Origin: a bacterium
Lineage (GTDB): Bacteria; Bdellovibrionota; FAC87; UBA2466
Reading direction: 5' to 3'
DNA: 5,289 nucleotides
Assembly (NCBI GenBank): GCA_022842225.1
Contig: JALHPX010000250.1
Span: forward strand, 1-5,289
Part shown: positions 1 through 5,208 of the stretch, piece by piece
Position numbering within the stretch: position 1 is the first letter of the stretch
Layout of the letters: the number at the start of each line of letters is the position of its first letter
Notes under the pieces: generated by a model
Told to the model about the DNA's origin: nothing
Database searches by the model: none
The model's input: the letters and a program-made list of their open reading frames with translations, nothing else
Translations under genes and position numbers: made by a program

Positions 1-434
1 GGGGTTGGCTAATCCTTCTTTTACTGTTCCCTCTTATAGTCAGCATGAGTGGAGCTATTGCCTCTCTCGCCGCTACGCTTTTTCCCAGCTCCACTTTAAT
101 GGAAGGTTTGGGCAAAGATTTCGCGGCAGATGCGCACCCAGTTTTACGCTACCGACTCTGGCACCCGGTGCTGGCGGTTACGTTGGGAGTCGCACTCATT
201 GGAGCTCTTTGGCCGCGCGTCAACGGAGCGGAGGTCTCCCAAGCTGTTCTCTCCGCGCGGCGATCGTTTATCTTTCTCATCGGTGTAAATTTAATCTTTG
301 GTGCTTCGACCTTGCTTCTGCTTTCACCGGTTTGGATGAAGCTTACTCACCTGGCGATGGCACATTTCATCTGGTTTTCCGTACTGTTACTCACGGCAGT
401 ATCGGCCCACGAATGGGCCAGCACTCGACGATAG
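1..434 (+). CDS. ctaA: Haem A synthase (CtaA/COX15 family), 3' part only
   Basis: This is the C-terminal 143 residues of a membrane protein; the frame is open from base 3 and the start lies left of the window. CtaA oxidises the C8 methyl of haem O to give haem A for aa3-type cytochrome oxidases, in the cytoplasmic membrane. The visible part holds four hydrophobic segments (about residues 3-22, 55-70, 88-107 and 117-135 of the fragment). It carries the family-like string SGAIASLAATLFPSS after the first segment and an RLWHP motif whose His (162-164) opens the second. A second His in LTHLAMAH (348-350) opens the last. In the B. subtilis enzyme the C-terminal half has two conserved haem-ligand histidines in equivalent places; that match is family knowledge, not alignment done here. 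An ATG at 45 falls inside the first membrane segment and is unlikely to be a start. A perfect inverted repeat GGCCCA-CGAA-TGGGCC (404-419) lies in the last codons but has no T-tract. Confidence 0.85.
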   Translation, partial: GWLILLLLFPLIVSMSGAIASLAATLFPSSTLMEGLGKDFAADAHPVLRYRLWHPVLAVTLGVALIGALWPRVNGAEVSQAVLSARRSFIFLIGVNLIFGASTLLLLSPVWMKLTHLAMAHFIWFSVLLLTAVSAHEWASTRR

Positions 435-473
435 GCCAATCCTCTCTCGATAGCCCAACGGTGCGAGCCAGAC

Positions 474-486
474 TATAATTCTCAAA
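474..486 (+). promoter_or_regulatory. Perfect -10 box (TATAAT) placed for a leaderless start
   Basis: TATAAT at 474-479 matches the sigma-70 consensus fully. The usual distance from the -10 box to the first transcribed base puts the start at or next to 486, the A of the following ATG. There is no convincing -35 hexamer 16-18 bp upstream (the bases there read around TAGCCC) and no TG of an extended -10. There is also no Shine-Dalgarno sequence between the box and the ATG. The box lies in the 51-bp gap after the ctaA stop, so the downstream gene can have its own promoter. Confidence 0.5.
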
Positions 487-1961
487 TGGAGAAACGCTTA
501 CTTCTCATTTTGTGTACTTCTTTGGCTGGGTGCAGCTATTTGAATCCCTCTGCGGACACCGCAAAGGTTTCGCTGTTTATACAACCTCCGCAATCGGATT
601 CCCGTTCTGAGCGGGCGGTGAATTGCTATGGGCTGCTCGTGACGGGGCCCAAAGTGTCCTCGCTGGACCCTGCTGATGGAAACGTTCAAGACCAACCCGC
701 GAGTTCTAGCTTCTGTACCTACCCCGGGATTTCTTCGACGTTCGTAAAGGCCGGCGGAAGTGACGTAAAACTGGAAGTCTTTGTTCCTGTAGGGCCTCAG
801 CTTCTCATTCAAGTTGTCGGTGTTGACTCGTCTGGATCGGAATGTCCAGCAATGAAAGTTTCGCAATTCATTCTTGCGTCTCGTGCGAGCAGTAGTTCGA
901 TTTCCAATTTTGGATCGCTCTACGAAGTCGGCAGGAAAATTCAGTCTTTCAATCAGAACACTACGATCGGAATAAACAATGAGTTTGACTCAAACAACCC
1001 CAAAGACCTTCGTACTTGCACCACGGGCGGGGCGTTGCGCTTTGCGCTATCAAGTGTAACGACCAGCGTATTGGGAAGCAGAGTTATCTCTGCCCTAGGG
1101 GGAAAACCTCCCTACAGTTACAGTGTATCGGGAGGTGGGAGCTACAATTCCACTACTAATCTATTCACCGCGTCCGGCTCTGCCGGTACTAACGCCGTCA
1201 CGGTGACAGATTCCAGCGGCACTCAGGCAACGTTGAACGTGAGTGTTTTTGATCCAAATGCCCTCACCACCGTTCCCAAGTATTGGTTTACCGCCGACAA
1301 CTATTCCGCACAGGCAGATAACTCTTCCATCACCACTGATTGGTTCAATCGGGGATCGGACTCAGTGTCCGATCTCGTGCCGGCAATCGGGTCGCCTATT
1401 TACCTGGCAACTGGCGGCCCAAACAATCTTCCAGCAGTTAGTTTTGATGGCTCCAGCGAGTTTCACAAAAGTTCCGTCACTAGCTCCACGGTTACCAATG
1501 CCGTCGCTTTTATCGTGTATCGGTCACTGGCAGTGAATGGCGCGGGGCTTTTTTGCATAAGCGACAGCTCTATGTGCGACTTGGCAGACTCTTTCAGCTT
1601 ACAGTTCTCAAACATGGGGAAGATTGGCTCTGCGAAAGCAACAAATAGTGCGCTTTTGGATCTCTCCCCCGGAACCCTAACGGATCCCCACGCCGACATT
1701 CTGGTGCAGGTCAGCTTTACTGCATCTGGAACGACCCTGCAGTCGGGCGCGTCTTCGGAATCTAGCCCTACGCAGAATGTCGCTTCAATCAATTGGGGAG
1801 GTCCCTCTGGATACTTGTATTTGGGGTCAGATGCCAAAACCGGGACTAGATTTAGCGGAAGGGTGTCGGAGTTCTTACTCTACTCGGGTTCCTCCGCGCT
1901 TTTGTCTGCCGACATTTCAGCGGTGAAAAATTATTTGAAGAATAAGTACTCACTCCCATAG
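486..1961 (+). CDS. Large multidomain lipoprotein with LamG-like C-terminus
   Basis: A 491-residue exported lipoprotein of unknown function. The signal peptide is short and typical (MEKR, hydrophobic core 5-12, lipobox L13-A-G-C16). Ser at +2 would favour outer-membrane sorting under the E. coli rule. Residues 24-178 form a beta-rich N-terminal region with five cysteines counted up to residue 178 (47, 77, 120, 178 plus the lipid-bearing C16). Residues about 183-255 look like an immunoglobulin-like module: GGKPPYSYSVSGGG, then a TDSSGTQATLNVSV strand. Residues about 262-491 resemble a LamG/concanavalin-like fold: PKYWFTADNYSAQ at its start, LPAVSFDG in the middle, and FSGRVSEFLLYSG near the end, a common closing pattern of such domains. 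It is rich in Ser, Thr and Gly. The ATG at 486 is preferred because it opens directly into the signal peptide and no other start codon lies in frame back to the ctaA stop. It lacks a Shine-Dalgarno site. Domain assignments are by eye; binding of a glycan or other surface ligand is a guess. Confidence 0.88.
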   Translation: MEKRLLLILCTSLAGCSYLNPSADTAKVSLFIQPPQSDSRSERAVNCYGLLVTGPKVSSLDPADGNVQDQPASSSFCTYPGISSTFVKAGGSDVKLEVFVPVGPQLLIQVVGVDSSGSECPAMKVSQFILASRASSSSISNFGSLYEVGRKIQSFNQNTTIGINNEFDSNNPKDLRTCTTGGALRFALSSVTTSVLGSRVISALGGKPPYSYSVSGGGSYNSTTNLFTASGSAGTNAVTVTDSSGTQATLNVSVFDPNALTTVPKYWFTADNYSAQADNSSITTDWFNRGSDSVSDLVPAIGSPIYLATGGPNNLPAVSFDGSSEFHKSSVTSSTVTNAVAFIVYRSLAVNGAGLFCISDSSMCDLADSFSLQFSNMGKIGSAKATNSALLDLSPGTLTDPHADILVQVSFTASGTTLQSGASSESSPTQNVASINWGGPSGYLYLGSDAKTGTRFSGRVSEFLLYSGSSALLSADISAVKNYLKNKYSLP

Positions 1962-2007
1962 CCCTGTCAGCCCCACATGCCACGATTCGACGACAAACCC
2001 GTTGCTT

Positions 2008-2039
2008 TGACACCCCTTAGGCTTTTTTGCTAAGCGTCA
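2008..2039. repeat. Imperfect inverted repeat in the lipoprotein-mscS gap
   Basis: TGAC (2008-2011) pairs with GTCA (2036-2039) and CTTAG (2016-2020) pairs with CTAAG (2030-2034), around a loop containing T6. The T-run is in the loop and not after the stem, so this is not a standard intrinsic terminator. A perfect -35-like TTGACA (2007-2012) overlaps the left arm, but no good -10 follows at 16-18 bp. The structure may be chance, a weak 3'-end hairpin of the lipoprotein mRNA, or a regulator site. Confidence 0.25.
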
Positions 2040-2067
2040 CAGCAGAGGATACGGCAATCATTTTGGG

Positions 2068-2073
2068 TATTAT
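2068..2073 (+). promoter_or_regulatory. Possible -10 box (TATTAT) for the MscS gene
   Basis: TATTAT matches the -10 consensus at five of six bases and would give a leader of about 39 nt before the ATG at 2119. No -35 match lies at the right distance (the bases read GAGGAT) and the extended -10 TG is absent. The call is therefore weak. The rest of the 157-bp gap shows no other clear signal. Confidence 0.25.
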
Positions 2074-2118
2074 CCGATTCCCTAATTCTGCCGAAAGAAA
2101 TAGCGGGCAGCCTCCGAA

Positions 2119-3006
2119 ATGATGGATCAAACCGCTATTCCACAGTTTTTAATTCATTGGGACCATAAGGTCCTGCAAACTCGCGTATTTAGTTCCGCCG
2201 TTCTCTTAATCGCGTTAGTTGCCGTGCGTTATTTTGGCGTTCGCACGTTGAGAGGAATGCCGTTTGAAAGCCCCGATCTCCGTCGTCATTGGATCGTGCA
2301 GCTAAAAAACGGTGTGTTCATGGTCTTGGTGGGCGGACTGGTCGCGGTATGGGCGCAAGAACTCCGCGCCTTTGCTCTCGGCCTAGCCGCCATCGCTGTT
2401 GCCATGGTCGTCGCCACGCGCGAGTTCATCCTGTGCTTTGTTGGCGGGATTCTAAAGACGAGTACCCGGCCGTTTGATGTCGGGGACCGCATTGAAGTCG
2501 GCAGTTTCCGCGGTGATGTGATCGATCACAATTTCCTGACAACGACCTTACAAGAAGTGGGTCCCGACCAAGCCAGCCAGCAGTACACCGGCCGCAACGT
2601 CGCACTGCCCAATAGCCAATTTCTCAGCCACGCCATTACCGTCGAAAAACTTTCTAAGCCCTTTATCATCCACACCTTCAAAGTCGTGGTCCGTCCGGAT
2701 GAAAACTGGCAAGCACACGAAACTGCGTTGCTGGCGAGCGTGCGAAAACACTCCGCCCCCTACATGGAACAGGCCAAGGCCTATCTCGCGCAACGCTGCC
2801 AAAAAGAAGCTATCTCGCTGCCAAGTGCCGACGTCAGGGTGTCACTGGACCTTAGTCACGTCGAATATATGGGATTAATTGTTCGATTGCCGGTGCCTTC
2901 ACGCCACCGTGTGCGCATTCAGCAAGCAATCTTGCACGACTACTTAGAGGCAGTACGCGGTCCGCGCCACTTGCAAGCCAACGAATCAGTTCGCATAGCC
3001 GCCTAG
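2119..3006 (+). CDS. MscS-family small-conductance mechanosensitive channel
   Basis: A 295-residue inner-membrane channel of the size of E. coli MscS, expected to open under membrane tension and release solutes on hypo-osmotic shock. Predicted membrane segments are about residues 24-42, 63-79 and 84-110; the last is the Gly/Ala-rich pore helix (FALGLAAIAVAMVVATREF). It is followed by the family signature at the start of the beta domain: GGILKTSTRPFDVGDRIEV (109-127), then FRGDV and the TTTLQE strand, and ALPNSQF (162-168), the usual 'vPN..f' element. Residues 180-280 fit the cytoplasmic alpha/beta vestibule. The ATG at 2119 is the first start after an in-frame TAG at 2101-2103; a second ATG follows at once at 2122. 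No Shine-Dalgarno is visible; the bases just upstream even read CCTCC, the complement of one. The gene ends 2 bp from the stop of the opposing aldolase gene. Paralogue identity (MscS or a YbdG/YnaI-like member) cannot be set by eye. Confidence 0.9.
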   Translation: MMDQTAIPQFLIHWDHKVLQTRVFSSAVLLIALVAVRYFGVRTLRGMPFESPDLRRHWIVQLKNGVFMVLVGGLVAVWAQELRAFALGLAAIAVAMVVATREFILCFVGGILKTSTRPFDVGDRIEVGSFRGDVIDHNFLTTTLQEVGPDQASQQYTGRNVALPNSQFLSHAITVEKLSKPFIIHTFKVVVRPDENWQAHETALLASVRKHSAPYMEQAKAYLAQRCQKEAISLPSADVRVSLDLSHVEYMGLIVRLPVPSRHRVRIQQAILHDYLEAVRGPRHLQANESVRIAA

Positions 3007-3008
3007 TT

Positions 3009-3641
3009 CTAACTAAAGAATACCTTCGGCTTGTTCTCGACTTCTTCGGGGGACACTCCGCTCTTTAAAATAATTTCGCAGATGTGATCCAGCCGCTCGA
3101 TATGCTCGTAGGCCGACCATGGATCGGACGCGACTGCAGTCACGCCATGATTTGATTGACCCACGATATCAAATTTTAAACTACCGTCCGCACCCAAACC
3201 CAATGCTTTGGAAGTGGCTTCACCCAGCTGCTTAGAGGTAGCAGGGAGCGGACCCACCAACCCCCCCACGCGCGTGTAACGAAATATTTCAGGAAACTGC
3301 GTGCAGACTTTCTGCAGATCAAATCCGCGATACATCGTCGCTACGACATGCGTAGGGTGGGCGTGGACCACGGCTCGTGTTTTCTTGATGTCCTTCTGCA
3401 GCAGCCAATGCATATGAAGTTCGCCCGAAGGGTTCTTTCCCGGCGGGATCACCAGGTTGTTATCCTTGTCGAACTCCATGCGAATCATGAGCTCCGGGAA
3501 AATCACGTTTTTTCTCCAGGCCGACGGCGTGATGTGCAGAAACTTGCTTTTGCCTCGCCTGACAGACGCATTCCCGTCACGAGTAGTGATCCATCCACGA
3601 GCGTAGCAAGCGCGCATTACATCTCCAACTGCAGTAATCAT
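3009..3641 (-). CDS. Class II aldolase/adducin-family protein
   Basis: A 210-residue cytosolic protein of the family of FucA, AraD and MtnB, which are zinc enzymes that cleave sugar phosphates at a C-C bond, epimerise them or dehydrate them. Motifs appear in the expected order: DGNASVR (22-28, phosphate-binding loop), ITPS (37-40), SGELHMH (72-78) with the candidate catalytic Glu74, HAHPTH (93-98) with two zinc-ligand histidines, and SNHG (163-166) with the third. H180 and E182 follow in the C-terminal helix. All core residues look intact, so an active enzyme is likely, but the substrate cannot be told. L-fuculose phosphate-, ribulose phosphate- and methylthioribulose phosphate-type substrates all remain open. 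The start is supported by AGGGAG on the minus strand (plus 3648-3653) six bases before the ATG. No sugar kinase, isomerase or transporter lies beside it, so context does not help. The next gene upstream is divergent. Confidence 0.88.
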   Translation of the reverse strand: MITAVGDVMRACYARGWITTRDGNASVRRGKSKFLHITPSAWRKNVIFPELMIRMEFDKDNNLVIPPGKNPSGELHMHWLLQKDIKKTRAVVHAHPTHVVATMYRGFDLQKVCTQFPEIFRYTRVGGLVGPLPATSKQLGEATSKALGLGADGSLKFDIVGQSNHGVTAVASDPWSAYEHIERLDHICEIILKSGVSPEEVENKPKVFFS

Positions 3642-3655
3642 AAGAAGCTCCCTGG

Positions 3656-3668
3656 TTTTGCCGCAAAA
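3656..3668. repeat. Hyphenated palindrome, copy 1 (TTTTGC-C-GCAAAA)
   Basis: A perfect 6-bp inverted repeat around a single central C, lying just upstream of the aldolase Shine-Dalgarno, probably in its 5' leader or start region. The core TTTGCCGCAA recurs at 3711-3720, with centres 54 bp apart, about five helical turns. This spacing and symmetry resemble a paired operator. A 9-base match (TTTGCCGCA) also occurs inside the glycosyltransferase gene at 4946-4954, which shows that the word can arise by chance. Confidence 0.4.
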
Positions 3669-3710
3669 AAGTTAATGGAAGAATAGTCAAAGAAAATGCA
3701 ATTGCCACTC

Positions 3711-3720
3711 TTTGCCGCAA
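3711..3720. repeat. Hyphenated palindrome, copy 2 (TTGC-C-GCAA)
   Basis: Second copy of the 10-base word TTTGCCGCAA; the symmetric part is 3712-3720 with the centre at 3716. It directly abuts the inverted repeat at 3721-3735 and lies about 22 bp before the candidate -35 box of the cysteine-rich protein gene. That would suit an upstream activator site for that gene or a repressor or activator site for the divergent aldolase gene. Confidence 0.4.
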
Positions 3721-3735
3721 GGTTGGAAGCCAACC
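3721..3735. repeat. Perfect inverted repeat GGTTGG-AAG-CCAACC
   Basis: Six paired bases on each side of a 3-nt spacer, in the middle of the divergent intergenic region. There is no T-tract on either side, so it is not an intrinsic terminator. Its position 7 bp before the candidate -35 hexamer is more like a protein-binding site; a transcribed hairpin is the alternative. Confidence 0.45.
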
Positions 3736-3742
3736 GGACCGA

Positions 3743-3772
3743 TTGCTTAAAACTTTGAGGAAGTGGTAACAT
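3743..3772 (+). promoter_or_regulatory. Candidate sigma-70 promoter of the cysteine-rich protein gene
   Basis: TTGCTT (3743-3748) and TAACAT (3767-3772) are separated by 18 bp. The -35 matches the consensus at TTG and the -10 at four of six bases, including the key A at position 2 and T at position 6. Transcription would start near 3779, giving a leader of about 33 nt with GGGGGA (3802-3807) four bases before the ATG. It is a moderate match at a sensible place. Confidence 0.35.
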
Positions 3773-3811
3773 CAAAGTTCAATTTTTTTAACCACACAAC
3801 TGGGGGAACCT

Positions 3812-4426
3812 ATGAACAAGGCATGGATGCTGTCTATCGGCATTTTGATGAGTTGCGGCACAATATTTGGCGGAACAACAATCAAATTTCAATCTGCATT
3901 TTCTAGCGGGGATAGGTTTGTAACGGCAAACAAGGCACGCACGCAAGTAGATGGAGAATACCAAGGCATTGGATTCAAGAATACTGCTGCAGGGGCCATC
4001 TCGATTGGTACCTTGCGTCACGCGGCCGCACAGTCAGCCGAACTCGGAGCAGTGGCAGAGGCCACCGCGGCCTCTGATTCAAACAACAGAGCGCTGGCCG
4101 ACGTGAAGAGCGGGAATTTTGGCGGGATTATTCCGGTGGTTTCCATGATCTGCCAAGGCGGATACTGTGATGGCGGGATAATCAACGACCTAGGCACATT
4201 ACCCAACGATCCGTACACGGTTTCTGAGGGAGCCTACTGCTTTGGCCTTGGAACCTGTACCCCCTCTGGAGTCGATACATACGACAACACTGGTTTGAAC
4301 CAAGTCATTATGGATGGGGAATACCTTTGCGCAAGGGCCGTCTACTACGACTACACTACTTCGGGCGGATCGATCCGCGTGGATGGCTCCCCGGATGTTG
4401 TTTGCTCTTTCTGCAACTGCCCCTAG
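3812..4426 (+). CDS. Exported cysteine-rich protein of unknown function
   Basis: A 204-residue protein that I do not recognise. It begins with an export signal, MNKAW then a hydrophobic stretch to about residue 20. LMSC15 could be a non-canonical lipobox (Met at -2), or signal peptidase I may cut near TIFGG. Residues 58-100 are Ala-rich and probably helical (HAAAQSAELGAVAEATAAS). From residue 100 the chain is Gly-rich with eight cysteines at 114, 119, 143, 149, 173, 198, 201 and 203. An even number in an exported protein suggests four disulfides, and the C-terminus ends in the tight cluster CSFCNCP. CxGGYC (114-119) and YCFGLGTC (142-149) look like a short loose repeat. The start has a GGGGGA site four bases upstream and a candidate promoter, and the gene ends at a strong terminator, so it is probably a single-gene transcript. 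Function is unknown; a metal-binding or secreted structural role would be speculation. Confidence 0.8.
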   Translation: MNKAWMLSIGILMSCGTIFGGTTIKFQSAFSSGDRFVTANKARTQVDGEYQGIGFKNTAAGAISIGTLRHAAAQSAELGAVAEATAASDSNNRALADVKSGNFGGIIPVVSMICQGGYCDGGIINDLGTLPNDPYTVSEGAYCFGLGTCTPSGVDTYDNTGLNQVIMDGEYLCARAVYYDYTTSGGSIRVDGSPDVVCSFCNCP

Positions 4427-4456
4427 ACTTCGGGGTACCCTATACACGCATTCCTG

Positions 4457-4487
4457 ACGCGAGGCGGGCAACCGTCTCGCGTTTTCT
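4457..4487 (+). terminator. Strong intrinsic terminator with GCAA tetraloop
   Basis: An 11-bp stem, 4457-4467 paired with 4472-4482 with one G-U pair, closes on the GNRA-type loop GCAA (4468-4471) and is followed by TTTTCT. It lies 30 bp after the stop of the cysteine-rich protein gene and should end its transcript. On the minus strand the stem is preceded by AAAA and followed by CAGGAATG with no T-run. It may therefore protect the 3' end of the glycosyltransferase mRNA without being a good terminator for it. Confidence 0.85.
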
Positions 4488-5208
4488 ATGTGAACAATCG
4501 GTAGCGAGCCAGGTGGATCAGAAGCGCAACTCCCTGCCGAAACACGCGCGCATTGCTCTTTTGGTCTGTGTGCCGCCAGGTAATGGGAAAAAATCGAATA
4601 CTTTGTTTTTTTCTCAGTGCGTACAACAAAAGCAGCACATCGAAAGTCAGGTCGTTTGGCAGTTTATCTACCTTAGGGTCAGTGACTGCCTTAACTCTTC
4701 TAACATTGAGGCCCGATCCTAAATCCGAAATGGAAAATCGAGTCACCAGGGAGGCAAGAAAGTTCAAAGCGAGGTTGCCACCCAATCTCACGCAAGAATA
4801 GCGCTCGCGAACCGATTCTTTATGAAAACGTGAGCCAAGAAAATGGTCGTATTTTAGGAACTCTCCCGATTCCAAAACCCGGACAAGATCTCCGACATCT
4901 GCTTGATCATCTCCGTGAAACGTTACACAAAATTCATAACCGTGCTTTGCCGCATACTTAAATGCTACTTTGTGCGAACCACCCAATCCGAGATTTGCGC
5001 CATTCTCTTTTAGGACAATGGCCGGTCCCATTTTTCGCTCGGAAATAGCCCGATGGACTGCGGCCACAGTTTGGTCTGAGCTGAGGTTATCCACGACGAG
5101 TATTTGGCTCGCGACAGAATCAGGCACGGACTGCAGTGCCTTTAGTACTCGAATGATTTGTCGTTCGCAGTTAAACACCGGAACGAAGATAAGGGTGTTC
5201 GGTTGCAT
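4486..5208 (-). CDS. GT2-family glycosyltransferase (polyprenyl-phosphate/DPM-like)
   Basis: A 240-residue GT-A fold enzyme that would move a sugar from a nucleotide sugar to an acceptor at the cytoplasmic face. Motifs: FVPVFNCE (8-15) and VVDNLSSDQT (38-47) for nucleotide binding, NLGLGG (72-77), and FHGDDQAD (97-104), a form of the metal-binding DxD element close to the HxDxQ variant of dolichol/undecaprenyl-phosphate sugar transferases. LGSRF (124-128), NLALNFL (145-151) and SDLGSGLN (161-168) follow, as in the DPM1/GtrB group. There is no C-terminal pair of membrane helices, so it matches the soluble, single-domain size. The ATG at 5208 is chosen because GGAGG lies six bases upstream and the conserved first strand begins four residues later. 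The frame is open further upstream, with a TTG at 5247, but those residues (VEPSLSALRRQL) add nothing conserved. The start overlaps the stop of the preceding gene in TGATG, so translation is probably coupled. Donor and acceptor are unknown. Confidence 0.88.
   Translation of the reverse strand: MQPNTLIFVPVFNCERQIIRVLKALQSVPDSVASQILVVDNLSSDQTVAAVHRAISERKMGPAIVLKENGANLGLGGSHKVAFKYAAKHGYEFCVTFHGDDQADVGDLVRVLESGEFLKYDHFLGSRFHKESVRERYSCVRLGGNLALNFLASLVTRFSISDLGSGLNVRRVKAVTDPKVDKLPNDLTFDVLLLLYALRKKQSIRFFPITWRHTDQKSNARVFRQGVALLIHLARYRLFT

Noticed and set aside
404..419. Perfect inverted repeat GGCCCA-CGAA-TGGGCC as a ctaA terminator
   Set aside because: It lies inside the coding sequence and no T-tract follows. 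The symmetry is explained by the codons.
45..434. ATG at 45 as the start of a separate 129-residue membrane protein
   Set aside because: The frame is open to the left edge and the ATG falls within a hydrophobic helix that continues upstream. The full fragment matches the C-terminal half of CtaA.
498..866. Minus-strand open frame of 122 codons inside the lipoprotein gene
   Set aside because: Its composition is Arg-rich and low in structure, it has no start context, and it is fully antisense to a gene with a clear signal peptide and domains.
2007..2036. TTGACA at 2007-2012 as the -35 of an mscS promoter
   Set aside because: The hexamer is perfect, but the bases 16-18 bp downstream (CTAAGC/TAAGCG) do not resemble a -10 box.
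4433..4440. Palindrome GGGTACCC after the cysteine-rich gene
   Set aside because: An 8-bp palindrome is expected by chance at this length, and it has no link to a promoter or terminator.
4327..4722. Plus-strand open frame of 131 codons spanning the terminator
   Set aside because: It runs through the strong terminator and lies antisense to the glycosyltransferase; the product has no recognisable features.
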